DNA of 64,000 nucleotides from Winogradskyella costae (GCF_013403865.1 NZ_JABFDK010000001.1:1488001-1552000), one strand, 5' to 3'. Numbered from the stretch's first letter, positions 26,311 to 35,567 are shown. A program made the numbers and translations. Notes: generated by a model not told the origin, from the letters alone.

Positions 26311-26880
26311 ATGTTTCAACTCGGAAAAACCATAGTCTCAGAAGACATTATAGAAAAGGATTTTGTTTGTAATCTTTCGGCATGCAAAGGTGCCTGTTGT
26401 ATCGACGGTGATGCAGGTGCTCCTTTAGAAAAAGATGAGGTCAAAATTTTAGAAAATATTTATCCATTAGTAAAGCCATTTCTTCGTAAAGAAGGTATTG
26501 ACGCTATAGAGTCTCAAGGGACTTCAATAACTAATGATTTTGGAGATTTTGAAACACCACTAATCAATGGTGCAGATTGTGCGTATGTTATTTTTGATGA
26601 GAAAAAAACAGCACTTTGTGCCATAGAAGAAGCCTATAATCAAGGAGAGATTAAATGGAAAAAACCGGTGTCTTGTCACTTGTATCCAATACGAGTGCGG
26701 GATTATACAGAGTTTTCTGGTGTTAATTATGATAAGTGGGAAATTTGCGACGATGCCTGTTCTTTGGGTAAAGAATTGCAAGTGCCTGTTTATAAATTTG
26801 TAAAGGAAGCATTGATTAGAAAGTTTGGAGAAGATTGGTATGCTGAGTTGGAGAAGGTGGCCGAAAAAATGAAGAAGTAA
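26311..26880 (+). CDS. DUF3109 cysteine-rich protein
   Basis: A 189-residue cytoplasmic protein of the DUF3109 family, conserved in Bacteroidota. Cysteine clusters are visible: CNLSACKGACC near residues 22-32, a CAYVIF...ALCAIEE pair, KPVSCHLYPIRV, and CDDACSLG near the C-terminus. The spacing resembles YkgJ-type metal-binding proteins, so a metal or Fe-S site is likely. The ATG at 26311 (MFQLGKTIV) matches the usual start; an upstream non-ATG start at 26242 lacks support. Function is unknown. Confidence 0.85.
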   Translation: MFQLGKTIVSEDIIEKDFVCNLSACKGACCIDGDAGAPLEKDEVKILENIYPLVKPFLRKEGIDAIESQGTSITNDFGDFETPLINGADCAYVIFDEKKTALCAIEEAYNQGEIKWKKPVSCHLYPIRVRDYTEFSGVNYDKWEICDDACSLGKELQVPVYKFVKEALIRKFGEDWYAELEKVAEKMKK

Positions 26881-27166
26881 TAATTAAGTTGCTTAAATAA
26901 ATGTATAAGTTATATTAGCTTCAGTTAAAGGAATGCTTAATTCATCCGTGTTAAGTTCTGCATAAGCCAAACCTTTCCTGTGATTTTTTAAATAATATAG
27001 TGATTGGGTAGAATTTCAAAAGTAGGCCTATTCACTTATAAAAGAAGTCAAAAAAACAAGTAAATTCCTTATAAGTAGTATATTAGACTTTTAAAACTCT
27101 AATATGAACCTACAGATCTAATTTTTGTTGGGTTCTTTAGTAGCATTTTAAAAAGTGACTATAGCT

Positions 27167-30100
27167 ATGAAACACATCTACCTTATTTTAAGTTCACTTG
27201 TCTTTTTTATTACTTTGCCAGCCCAAACTACTTGGCAAGAGTATACAAAAATAGCAGATTCTCTGCAGGTACAATTTCAATTTGATGTTGTAATAGCGCC
27301 AAGAGAGAAAGCAATTGAATTAGCTGCGGTAACTCAAAAAGATACCATTCCGTTTTTAAATTTATTGTTAGCAACGAGTAAAAATGAACGTTATGTAGAC
27401 AATCCTGAAATTAATAAACCGCTTTATAAAGCGCTTCAATCTCAAATTTTAGAACTCGAAGCACGCAACGCAAAACCAGAACGACTTTACCAAGCATATA
27501 GGCGCATGTATATTATTGCGCATAATTTTATTCGCAACATGGAGGATACAGAAGTCTATGTCGGTAAATCTATAGCATATCATTATAAATGTGAGACTAT
27601 TGATTCTTTAGTTTTATTTAAAGGTTTACACACTTCTGGCGTTATATCTCGAGAAGTTGGTAAACTTAATAAATCGGTAGAGGTATTTAAGGAAGCAGAG
27701 CGTTTTTATGGTTTTATGACGGCAAAAGACACCAATGTAATGGCCAGTGTTTATAAAGATTTGGCCATGGTTTATCACTACAATTTTTTAAATATTCCTT
27801 CTGAACGATTAAAATATGTAAAAAAAGCAGAAGCCTTATTTAATAGTGTTAGTAGACCTAACTTAGATTATTTATTAGGTGTATATAATGATCTTTCAGA
27901 ATATGAAAAGCGTCAAGGTAATTACAAAATTGCAGCAGGTTATTTAAATAAAGGTCTAGACATCTATTTAAATAATAGAGAAGAGGCTCAACGCTATAGA
28001 ATGGGTAAAATAGGAGTGAAAAAAGAACTGCAATTTCATTCTGCCTTAATGGAAATTTACAGAGAAACAGGACAAGAAGATTTTGTGCTTTATCATTTTG
28101 AGGAAATGAAGAAAATAAATTCTAAACACACATTAGATGATATTGAGTCGGACTTTTATGCAACAGCGCACATTATACTTGCAAAATATTACGGTTTTAG
28201 GGATAATGATAAAGCTTTAGAATATCTGAATGAAGGTTTGAAGATTCATAAAAACTTAAGGTTTGATAAATTTGAAGAAGAGTTTACAATAGCAAGAATT
28301 AATATTTATATCGATCAACAGCGATTTCTTGAAGCAGAAGAACTTTTAAAAGCGTTAGAGGCTGTAGAAGATTTACCCCAGTTTATTAAAAAAGATATAC
28401 TAATCCTTAATGCATCATTAAATTTAAAAAACAATAATAGCGATGTAGCGTACAGTTATATTAATAAATTGATTCATGGTTTTTCTGATGCCAATAACGC
28501 GTTAGATATTAAAACAATTACATATAATGAGTTTACACCAAGTCTTGTTTTAAACGATACAGAACTTATTTTAGAAGTTGTAAATGATCTTAATGACGCG
28601 CCTTTTAAAGATGATAAGATAAACCATAATTTACATGTGTTAGCTTTAAAACAATTTGAATCTAATTTTAACCAAGAATTTTTAAATGATAAACTTAAAA
28701 AAAGCTATGATCAAATAGGATTATATTTTTACAATAAAGCTTCTGAAGGACTTCTTAGAGAGGAAGATAAAATTCGTTTCTTGAATTTTACGGAAGCTAT
28801 TGAAGCTAAATTTTTATTAAACACCTTTCTCGCAAATAGAATAACATCAGGAAAAACTGAGGCAGATTTAACAGTTGAAAAAGAGCAACAAATACGATCA
28901 AATATTACGTATTTAAAAAAGAAAAATATAACGACGAAATCAGATAGCTTAAGCCAGCTTATTTTTGAAGAAAATGTAAAACTCAAGTCTATTGAAGAAC
29001 AATTGCAGAAAGATGGTTTTAATATTTCTAAGCTAGTTAATATAGCACATCCGCTTCAAAATCTTGAAACCTTTAAAGATCGTTATATTATTAAGTTTAA
29101 AGTTGTAGACAACCAATTATTTAGAGTCCTCTGTTACGATAATAAAATAGCAATTAAAAAAATAGGGGATTACAAGAGTTTAAGCTCTAAAGTTGAAGGT
29201 CTTGTTTCTGAATTAAAGGACATCAATGTTCCAGTTGCAACTATAAAGCAACATTCTGAAAGTCTATATAACACTTTACTCAAAGATGTAGATATTTTGG
29301 CTATTGATAATGTTCATATTATACCAGATGGTATTTTACATTATTTACCATTTGAGCTTTTAGTGACTAATAACGACTACATTCTTAATGAAACGAAAGT
29401 GAGTTATGCATCTTCTTTAAGCTTTATAAATTCTCCCATACATAACAATGAAAAAAACGGAAAAATTGCTTTATTTGCTCCTTCATATGCATTGTTTGCT
29501 CCATCAGATAAGCAACTAGCAGTAAGAGGTGAGCCTTATCATTTAGAAGGAGCTTTAAAGGAAGTTTCTTCCATCTCTAAGCTATTTGAAAATAGTGATG
29601 TTTATGTAAATGATAAAGCGTCAAAAGGATCATTTAAATCATTGTCTCCTGATTATTCTATTTTGCATTTGTCAATGCATTCCTTTTTAAACGATGACGA
29701 CTCTGAGTTGAGTAGTTTAGTGTTTTCGGACGATGATGAGGATCATGAACTTTACATTTCAGAATTATATGGCTTAAATCTCAATGCAGACATGGTGGTT
29801 TTAAGTGCTTGTAATACAGGAGTTGGAGAGTTGAAAACAGGAAAAGGTATTGTGTCTATGAATACCGCTTTTACAGCTGCAGGAGTACCTTCCGTATTAT
29901 CAAGTTTGTGGAGCGCACCAGATGATGCTACACAAGAAATTATGATTGCATTTTATAAGCATCTTAAAGAGGGTTCTGATAAATCTGAAGCATTACAATT
30001 GGCAAAACAAGATTATCTAAATACTACGGAAAATGAATTATTAAAGCATCCTTATTATTGGGCTGGTTTTGTTGTTTCTGGTGATATTTCATATATTGCA

Positions 30101-30199
30101 ACTAAAGAATCGGATGATATTTGGTATTTTTTAGGAGGCTTTGGATTAGTGCTATTAGCTTTTGTATTTTTTAAAAGTAAGAAGAAGCAAGCGGCATAA
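27167..30199 (+). CDS. Secreted TPR-CHAT (caspase-like) protein with C-terminal membrane anchor
   Basis: A 1010-residue protein. A signal peptide (about 1-20, ending LPAQ) is followed by many TPR-like helical pairs (about 30-560), a helical linker and a CHAT domain (about 680-970). The caspase-like dyad is intact: the His838 region in HLSMHSF and Cys882 in LSACNTGVGELKTGKG, followed by GVPSVLSSLWSAPDDAT. A final membrane helix with a basic tail (FLGGFGLVLLAFVFFKSKKKQ) anchors it. With signal peptide and basic end in this order, the protease domain should face the periplasm. It is convergent with, and three bases from, the TPR anti-sigma-like gene. Substrates are unknown; regulated cleavage of neighbouring envelope proteins is speculative. 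Confidence 0.87.
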   Translation: MKHIYLILSSLVFFITLPAQTTWQEYTKIADSLQVQFQFDVVIAPREKAIELAAVTQKDTIPFLNLLLATSKNERYVDNPEINKPLYKALQSQILELEARNAKPERLYQAYRRMYIIAHNFIRNMEDTEVYVGKSIAYHYKCETIDSLVLFKGLHTSGVISREVGKLNKSVEVFKEAERFYGFMTAKDTNVMASVYKDLAMVYHYNFLNIPSERLKYVKKAEALFNSVSRPNLDYLLGVYNDLSEYEKRQGNYKIAAGYLNKGLDIYLNNREEAQRYRMGKIGVKKELQFHSALMEIYRETGQEDFVLYHFEEMKKINSKHTLDDIESDFYATAHIILAKYYGFRDNDKALEYLNEGLKIHKNLRFDKFEEEFTIARINIYIDQQRFLEAEELLKALEAVEDLPQFIKKDILILNASLNLKNNNSDVAYSYINKLIHGFSDANNALDIKTITYNEFTPSLVLNDTELILEVVNDLNDAPFKDDKINHNLHVLALKQFESNFNQEFLNDKLKKSYDQIGLYFYNKASEGLLREEDKIRFLNFTEAIEAKFLLNTFLANRITSGKTEADLTVEKEQQIRSNITYLKKKNITTKSDSLSQLIFEENVKLKSIEEQLQKDGFNISKLVNIAHPLQNLETFKDRYIIKFKVVDNQLFRVLCYDNKIAIKKIGDYKSLSSKVEGLVSELKDINVPVATIKQHSESLYNTLLKDVDILAIDNVHIIPDGILHYLPFELLVTNNDYILNETKVSYASSLSFINSPIHNNEKNGKIALFAPSYALFAPSDKQLAVRGEPYHLEGALKEVSSISKLFENSDVYVNDKASKGSFKSLSPDYSILHLSMHSFLNDDDSELSSLVFSDDDEDHELYISELYGLNLNADMVVLSACNTGVGELKTGKGIVSMNTAFTAAGVPSVLSSLWSAPDDATQEIMIAFYKHLKEGSDKSEALQLAKQDYLNTTENELLKHPYYWAGFVVSGDISYIATKESDDIWYFLGGFGLVLLAFVFFKSKKKQAA

Positions 30200-30202
30200 C
30201 TT

Positions 30203-30919
30203 CTAATCCAATTGTTCTAATAGTTGCTCAGCGGCATTTTTCTTATAAGTACCATTTTCTATCACTGTGTTCAAACTCACTCTAGCTTTTTTAGTGTTAT
30301 TAGTTTTAATATAAGCTAGTGCTAAGTACCATTGCTGTTGGACTTTTAGTTTTTGTGGTAGCTCATTATTCTGTTCCAATATTTTTATAGCTTCGTTATT
30401 CTTATTCAATTGTAATAAAACATTGGCTTTGTAAAACGAAATAGTAGCATTGTCACTTTCCTTTAAAATAGCATCAAAATAATTGAGTGCTTCTTTATAG
30501 TCTTTAGCTTCATAAGAAATAAAAGCTTTTGATTTTAAATCATCAGAGGCTTCTCCACGTACTATTGGGTGCACTACATTCTCAAAAGGTGTAAAATTGT
30601 TAGCGAAAAGAGCGTCGTTATCTAAACTTGATGATCCAAAGTACCAAAAACTAGGCAGTGCCAATAGTATAATAATGGAAGCGGCAACAAGCCATTTTAT
30701 ATATGTTTTTGACGATGTTTTTGTAGAATTTTCAAAAGACTGTAGTTCTTCTTTTAGTTGTGTTTGTGTATCTTTTTTGATAACCGTTTTAAGATTCTCT
30801 TGGAATTTAAACGTTTTTTTAAATTCAGGATCTGTGGCCAATAAATGGTCAAATTCCTTTTGCGCTTCAGGGGAAAGCGTTTTAGAAAAATAGTGCGCTA
30901 TGAGTTTGTCTTTAGTCAT
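30203..30919 (-). CDS. Anti-sigma-like membrane protein with periplasmic TPR domain
   Basis: A 238-residue protein lying two bases downstream of the sigma factor gene on the same strand. Residues 1-70 are a cytoplasmic helical domain (SPEAQKEFDHLLATDPEFKKTF) like the N-terminus of anti-sigma proteins. One membrane helix follows (about 74-92, WLVAASIIILLALPSFWYFG), then a periplasmic part with TPR repeats (YEAKDYKEALNYFDAILKES, NNEAIKILEQN). No HxxxCxxC zinc motif is present, so assignment rests on topology and operon position. The TPRs could sense the secreted CHAT-TPR protein; that is inference. Confidence 0.75.
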   Translation of the reverse strand: MTKDKLIAHYFSKTLSPEAQKEFDHLLATDPEFKKTFKFQENLKTVIKKDTQTQLKEELQSFENSTKTSSKTYIKWLVAASIIILLALPSFWYFGSSSLDNDALFANNFTPFENVVHPIVRGEASDDLKSKAFISYEAKDYKEALNYFDAILKESDNATISFYKANVLLQLNKNNEAIKILEQNNELPQKLKVQQQWYLALAYIKTNNTKKARVSLNTVIENGTYKKNAAEQLLEQLD

Positions 30920-30921
30920 AA

Positions 30922-31473
30922 TTAGGGTTTAAAAATCAGGTCTTTAAGGGATTTTATACAACGCGATTTTTGGCTTTTTGCTACATCTTTATTAGAATAG
31001 TTTAATTCATTTGTAATTTCATCAATAGTAAAACCTCTGTAATAGAATAGCGTTAATATGGCTTTACATTTTTCACCTAAACTTTTAAAGGCCATTTGTA
31101 ATTTTTGCTGATCTTCAGACAGATCTTCTATTAAATCTATAGTGTAATCAGTATCTATTTTTAAGCTGTCTAAAGTTGTATCCTCATCAATTGAATACAT
31201 ACTTTTTTGTTGCTTCAACCTTTTGTAAATCATGTATTTTCCAATACTAAAGAGATAGGTTTTTAATTCACTTTTTAAATGGTCTAATTTTCCATCAACA
31301 GCGTTATCATGCAACGCAATAATGGCATCTTGATAAATATCAATAATCGTTGCTTCATCTAAAGGATATTTTTTTGCAAATCCAATAAAAGCTGCCTTGT
31401 AATCTAAATAAACGGATTTCAGTGCTTCTGAATTTCGTTTTTTTAAAGCTTCAACAAGAACCTTATCTACCAT
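30922..31473 (-). CDS. ECF-like sigma-70 family RNA polymerase sigma factor
   Basis: A 183-residue sigma factor with region 2 (about 10-85, ATIIDIYQDAIIALHDN and the promoter-melting part LKTYLFSIGKYMIYKRLKQQ) and region 4 (about 125-180, LGEKCKAILTLFYYRGFTIDEIT, then a helix-turn-helix). It lacks regions 1.1 and 3, as ECF types do. The anti-sigma-like gene follows. On its own upstream side (minus strand, 31503 to 31475) lies GTTTACT-N15-ACACTAA, a motif shared with three neighbouring genes, suggesting autoregulation. The annotated ATG at 31473 lies directly at that motif, so either the message is leaderless or another promoter exists. Confidence 0.88.
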   Translation of the reverse strand: MVDKVLVEALKKRNSEALKSVYLDYKAAFIGFAKKYPLDEATIIDIYQDAIIALHDNAVDGKLDHLKSELKTYLFSIGKYMIYKRLKQQKSMYSIDEDTTLDSLKIDTDYTIDLIEDLSEDQQKLQMAFKSLGEKCKAILTLFYYRGFTIDEITNELNYSNKDVAKSQKSRCIKSLKDLIFKP

Positions 31474-31474
31474 A

Positions 31475-31503
31475 TTAGTGTCATTAAGTTTTCAAAAGTA
31501 AAC
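31475..31503 (-). promoter_or_regulatory. Putative ECF promoter motif, copy D, upstream of the sigma gene
   Basis: Read on the minus strand: GTTTACT (31503-31497), 15 bases, then ACACTAA (31481-31475). The same two blocks occur at 31540-31568, 32313-32340 and 36229-36256 in front of plus-strand genes of the cluster. A 7-mer plus 14-15 spacer plus 7-mer matches the geometry of ECF -35/-10 elements. Confidence 0.55.
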
Positions 31504-31539
31504 AACATAAATTAAAAATATAAAAAAGAACCAAGACAT

Positions 31540-31569
31540 GTTTACCTTTTTGATAATAAGGACACTAAA
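31540..31569 (+). promoter_or_regulatory. Putative ECF promoter motif, copy A
   Basis: GTTTACC (31540-31546), 15 bases starting with a T-run, then ACACTAAAG from 31562. It faces away from copy D in the shared 185-base region between the sigma gene and the lipoprotein at 31659. The downstream sequence AGAGAAATGAA is almost identical to that after copy B. The leader to the lipoprotein ATG would be about 85 bases. Confidence 0.6.
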
Positions 31570-31658
31570 GAGAAATGAATATAATGGCTTTGAAACTTAC
31601 TAGAATGGTAGTCAATTTTAAAAGTCATATTAATCGTCACTATTGAAAACATATAATT

Positions 31659-32222
31659 ATGAAATTTTTTAAAAAGGCAGTGGTTCTCAGTTTGGTTTTA
31701 GGGTTTACTTCATGTAATCAATCGGTTTCTGATAAAGAGAACGAAGAAATAAAAAACACTACAACTGAAATAATAGAAGAAGCGCCTAAAACAAACTCTA
31801 AGTTAGTAGGCAAAAGTTATGAGCAATATGGGGCACCATTTTGTGAGATACTAAATATAGATATTATAAAATCCGTTTTCCCTGATGCCACTGAAATAAA
31901 AACGAAAGAGGCAACAGATCGTTTAACACCAGAATGCGAAATTACATTTACGTCTAGTGAAGATCGTATGGGATTAATTTTGAAAGGCCAGCCTAGAAAA
32001 CATAACAACTTTAGTTTAGATTGGAAATTAGAGAATGAAAAAGGATGGTCTAAAATAGAAGGCTTAGGAGATGAAGCTTATTTCTTTCCATGGTTTAATG
32101 GAGCAAGTGTACTGGTGATGAAAAATGATGTTAGATACAGCTTGCTAATGAATAGCCAAAAGGAATCTGCAAAGGAAGATGCCATTGCAATAATGGAAGC
32201 TCTAGTTAAAACTATAGAGTAA
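31659..32222 (+). CDS. Lipoprotein of unknown function
   Basis: A 187-residue protein with a lipoprotein signal (LGFTSC, Cys near residue 19), a Glu/Thr-rich tether, and a compact domain of about 135 residues with two cysteines (APFCEILNIDIIKSVFPDATEI and PECEITFTSS) that may form a disulfide. It ends with KIEGLGDEAYFFPW and a helical tail. The overall look (cysteine, GLGDEAYF) recalls DUF3558-like envelope lipoproteins, but no function is assigned. It is the first gene behind motif copy A, divergent from the sigma gene. Confidence 0.78.
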   Translation: MKFFKKAVVLSLVLGFTSCNQSVSDKENEEIKNTTTEIIEEAPKTNSKLVGKSYEQYGAPFCEILNIDIIKSVFPDATEIKTKEATDRLTPECEITFTSSEDRMGLILKGQPRKHNNFSLDWKLENEKGWSKIEGLGDEAYFFPWFNGASVLVMKNDVRYSLLMNSQKESAKEDAIAIMEALVKTIE

Positions 32223-32312
32223 GAGTTGTTTTTTTAACCATTTATTGGTTAGTGTTTTTTTGAAATGATAATACAAGATGAGGTTGCTTTTAAAAAAAAA
32301 TGCAATTTCTAT

Positions 32313-32342
32313 GTTTACCTAGATCTAATTAGAACACTAAAG
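32313..32342 (+). promoter_or_regulatory. Putative ECF promoter motif, copy B
   Basis: GTTTACC (32313-32319), 14 bases, then ACACTAAAG (32334-32342) and again AGAAATGAA. It resembles copy A closely over the second block and the bases after it. If transcription starts just after the second block, the ATG at 32368 is a better translational start for the downstream gene than the ATG at 32347. Confidence 0.6.
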
Positions 32343-32367
32343 AGAAATGAACACAAACTCAATTCTC

Positions 32368-32850
32368 ATGAAAACACGTTTTACAATGATTTTTTCTATT
32401 GGCTTTATGCTATTAGCTTCTGCACAAAGTATAGATAAGCAAGTGGTTGCAACTGCAGGAAATACCTCTAGTAATGCATCGCACAAATTAACAACAACAA
32501 TTGGAGAGCCTATAGTTGGTTTAAAAAGTACAACCGTTAGTATTAGTCAAGGTTTTTTAGCCGGAGCTGTAACTAATGAAACACTCTCTATTGAAACATT
32601 AATTGATAGTCCTGCCGTAAAAATATTTCCTAATCCTGTTACAGACAGTGTGCATATAAGTATGCCAAATAACACAGAACAGGTTACAACAACAATTTAT
32701 GATATTACAGGGAAATTAATAACAGAACAGACTACAAATTCTGAATTACAAACTCTAAATGTTAGTGCTTTTAATAATGGAGTATACATGATACAGCTTC
32801 AGTTTAAGGACTCAAATAAAATAAAAACTTTTAAAATTATTAAAAAATAA
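32368..32850 (+). CDS. Small secreted protein with T9SS type A sorting domain
   Basis: A 160-residue protein with a signal peptide (ending about FMLLASAQ), a short passenger of about 65 residues (ATAGNTSSNASHKLTTTIGEP, LKSTTVSISQGF) and a T9SS type A C-terminal domain (KIFPNPVTDSVHISMPNNTE to MIQLQFKDSNKIKTFKIIKK). It should be exported across the outer membrane and attached or released. An alternative ATG at 32347 would add seven residues; the position of the putative promoter favours 32368. The gene is followed within five bases by a lipoprotein gene. Confidence 0.85.
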   Translation: MKTRFTMIFSIGFMLLASAQSIDKQVVATAGNTSSNASHKLTTTIGEPIVGLKSTTVSISQGFLAGAVTNETLSIETLIDSPAVKIFPNPVTDSVHISMPNNTEQVTTTIYDITGKLITEQTTNSELQTLNVSAFNNGVYMIQLQFKDSNKIKTFKIIKK

Positions 32851-32854
32851 AATT

Positions 32855-33370
32855 ATGAAAACACAATTTTTAAACATCACAAAAACAATTTTAGTAGCTC
32901 TTTTTATCTCAATGACATTTGTATCCTGTTCTTCTGATGATTCAGATGCACCAGATGATGACGGAGGAAGCGATGTAGAATTTTTCGCCAGAGTTAATGA
33001 TGGGCAATTTACCCCAGACGATGTTATAGCAATAGGCTCAGTAGGAGTTAATTTTTTTAGTATAACGGCTACAAAAGATAATGGCGAAAATGTAGACATT
33101 ACGATACCAAGTGTAGAGTTAGGTACTTATACGGCAACAGGAGATACCGATACTCAGGTTATTTCTACATATAGACTCAATGATACAAATCCAGCTTTAA
33201 GTACGTACACTGCAATGCAAGGCAGTGTAACCATTACAAGTAGCGAGCAAATTAGCTCTGTTTTGCGTAATGTAAAAGGAACTTTTTTCTTTACATATAC
33301 AAGAGACGATGAGCCACAGGTTTACGAGTTTACCGAAGGCGAATTTAATATTGATGTTCTCTACTTTTAA
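32855..33370 (+). CDS. Lipoprotein, DUF6252-like
   Basis: A 171-residue protein. A lipoprotein signal (FVSC, Cys near residue 25) precedes an acidic Asp/Ser-rich tether (SSDDSDAPDDDGGSD) typical of surface-exposed Bacteroidota lipoproteins. A beta-rich domain follows (FFARVNDGQFTPDD, ITIPSVELGTYTATG, VKGTFFFTY and a final FTEGEFNIDVLYF). The pattern resembles DUF6252 proteins, of unknown function. It is embedded between T9SS cargo and the fibre protein in one likely operon. Confidence 0.78.
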   Translation: MKTQFLNITKTILVALFISMTFVSCSSDDSDAPDDDGGSDVEFFARVNDGQFTPDDVIAIGSVGVNFFSITATKDNGENVDITIPSVELGTYTATGDTDTQVISTYRLNDTNPALSTYTAMQGSVTITSSEQISSVLRNVKGTFFFTYTRDDEPQVYEFTEGEFNIDVLYF

Positions 33371-33406
33371 TTCAAATCAATTATAAAACATCTAAATCAT
33401 TAACAA

Positions 33407-35479
33407 ATGAAAAAAATATTACAAACTATAGCATTTGCGTTATGCATTTGCTTAACCAGTTATGCTCAAAATAGACAATCAAACTTTATTAACTATCAAG
33501 GTGTGGCAAGTGATGCCTCTGGAGAGGTTATCTCAGAAACAGCTATAGCATTACAAATAGCCTTAAAATTTGGTAGCGAAACAGCAACAGCTAGCTATAT
33601 AGAAACACACAACCCAACTACCGATGCCAATGGTGTTTTTAGTCTTGAAATTGGTAATGGTACCTTAGTTTCTGGAGTTTATAATCCTAATGATTTTGGA
33701 TTTAATGCTAGTTATATAACCGTTTCTTTAAATGGATTAGAAATTGGAACTACTGAGTTAAAAGCTGTTCCATTTGCGTTAAGTTCACTAAAATCTGGAG
33801 ATAATTTATGGTATGGTGGTGGTGATTCTACTAATGGTTTCATTCAAAATGGAGTAACTAATGTTGTTATACAAGGAAGTCTAGGAGTTACACCAAATGG
33901 AGGCACAGCACCACAAGGAGCATATATAAACGAGTTTTCAACTGACGCTACTTTGGCAGGTAATAGTGATACAGCTCTACCAACAGAAAAAGCAGTAAAA
34001 ACTTATGTAGATAATGCGACAAGTGGTTCTGTTTCTAGGATAAATGATTTAATTGATGGGAAAACATCTAGTGAGTCTATATTTTTAGGTAATTCTTCTG
34101 GAAATGCAGAGACTTCTGGTTCTCAGAATACTGCAATTGGTAATGAAGCTTTACCATTATTAACCGATGGAAATCAGGTGACAGCAATTGGTCATTTTGC
34201 TCTTAATCAAAATACTACAGGTTCTAATAACATAGCTGTAGGTAGTTTTGCACTTCGATCTAATACTACAGGTTATTTAAATACTGCAGTTGGAACTTCT
34301 ACCATGTCGCTTAATGAAACAGGTTCTCACAATACAACATTAGGCTCTGATGCCCTTGACAATAATATAATCGGTTCTGGTAACGTAGCTTTGGGCTATC
34401 AAGCTGGAAAATTTGAAACAGGAAACAGCAAACTTTATATTTCTAATAACGGTACGTCTAACCCATTAATCTACGGTGAATTTGATAATAATATTTTAAG
34501 ATTCAATGGAACTACGGAAGCTAGAAGTTATTTCAATAGCCCAACCACAACAGATTTAATTCTAGGTGGTACTGCAAACACCACAGCAGGAGATGACGGT
34601 ATTATTTCTTCAGACCCTAAATATGCAGGTAGTGATATTTTTATTAGAAGTAACGATGCTGTAGTTATAGAGTTAGATATTGATGATAATGAAACTGGCC
34701 AGTTTCAGATATTAGCTGGTGATGGAGATCTTCTCTTTGAGGTTAATGAAGAGGACTATATTTTATTAAACGGAACGCCTGTTAGAGGTGCGGCAAATGC
34801 AGATCCAGATCTTATTTTGGGAGGTACGTCTAATAGTGCGTCGGGTGATAACGGGATAATTTCTTCAGATCCAAATTATGCTGGTAGCGATGTATTCATT
34901 AGAAGTAATGATGCTGTAGTTATTGAACTAGATAGTGATAACAATGAAGACGGAGAATTTGAAATAAAATCAGGTGCTGGAGAGGTTATTTTTTCGATTT
35001 TAGAGGACGGATTTACTATATGTAAACAAATTACTGTAGATGAAAAAATTTATACAGAAGATCTTACTGTTTTTGGTGATTTTAATAATTACTCAGATAG
35101 ACGCCTTAAAAAAGATATCGAAAGTTTATCTTATGGTTTAGATGAGGTTTTGCAATTACAACCAAAAGCTTATAATTGGAAACACAAAACACAAGAGTAT
35201 AAATCTTTAGGGTTAATTGCTCAAGACGTACAAGGAATCATTAAAGAGATTGTAACTGAGCAGGATGATGAACAAAAAACGTTATCAGTAAGTTATTTGG
35301 AATTAATCCCAGTACTCATAAACGCCATAAAAGAGCAACAAACACAGATAGAAACTTTAAAAACAACAAACACTACCAAAGATGTTGCGTTAGCTGAGAT
35401 TTTAAAACGTGTAAAAACTTTAGAGTATACAGCAGAATTAAATAAAAACAAAGGGAATAGTTTAAGTAGTGCCAACTAA
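33407..35479 (+). CDS. Secreted trimeric-fibre-like protein with S74 intramolecular chaperone
   Basis: A 690-residue protein with a signal peptide (ending near residue 21, SYAQ). Residues about 220-330 hold YadA-head-like repeats (NTAIGNEAL, TAIGHFALNQNTTGSNNIAVGSFALRS in outline, NTTLGSDALD, NVALGYQAG). Residues about 385-550 contain two copies of a module of about 80 residues beginning DLILGGT and including FIRSNDAVVIELD. The C-terminal 120 residues are a peptidase S74/tail-fibre chaperone domain (YSDRRLKKDIESL with the Ser/Asp pair, LGLIAQDVQ, YLELIPVLINAIKEQQ) ending in a coiled coil. By analogy, the protein trimerises and cuts off its own chaperone. Confidence 0.87.
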   Translation: MKKILQTIAFALCICLTSYAQNRQSNFINYQGVASDASGEVISETAIALQIALKFGSETATASYIETHNPTTDANGVFSLEIGNGTLVSGVYNPNDFGFNASYITVSLNGLEIGTTELKAVPFALSSLKSGDNLWYGGGDSTNGFIQNGVTNVVIQGSLGVTPNGGTAPQGAYINEFSTDATLAGNSDTALPTEKAVKTYVDNATSGSVSRINDLIDGKTSSESIFLGNSSGNAETSGSQNTAIGNEALPLLTDGNQVTAIGHFALNQNTTGSNNIAVGSFALRSNTTGYLNTAVGTSTMSLNETGSHNTTLGSDALDNNIIGSGNVALGYQAGKFETGNSKLYISNNGTSNPLIYGEFDNNILRFNGTTEARSYFNSPTTTDLILGGTANTTAGDDGIISSDPKYAGSDIFIRSNDAVVIELDIDDNETGQFQILAGDGDLLFEVNEEDYILLNGTPVRGAANADPDLILGGTSNSASGDNGIISSDPNYAGSDVFIRSNDAVVIELDSDNNEDGEFEIKSGAGEVIFSILEDGFTICKQITVDEKIYTEDLTVFGDFNNYSDRRLKKDIESLSYGLDEVLQLQPKAYNWKHKTQEYKSLGLIAQDVQGIIKEIVTEQDDEQKTLSVSYLELIPVLINAIKEQQTQIETLKTTNTTKDVALAEILKRVKTLEYTAELNKNKGNSLSSAN

Positions 35480-35567
35480 ATAATTAAACAACAAATTGCA
35501 TTTTTTATAGAAATAAAAAGCGTAATCATCATTAAAAACAGCAATAAAACAAACAAAATTTTAAACC

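Noticed and set aside
33801-34440. CRISPR or tandem DNA repeat, because of repeated TAATACTACAGG-like words
   Set aside because: The repeats are codons of YadA-like protein repeats with varied bases, not spaced identical repeats.
33562-35479. Prophage remnant, because of the tail-fibre S74 domain
   Set aside because: The gene has a signal peptide, lies among lipoprotein, T9SS and OMP genes, and no other phage genes, integrase or attachment sites are seen.
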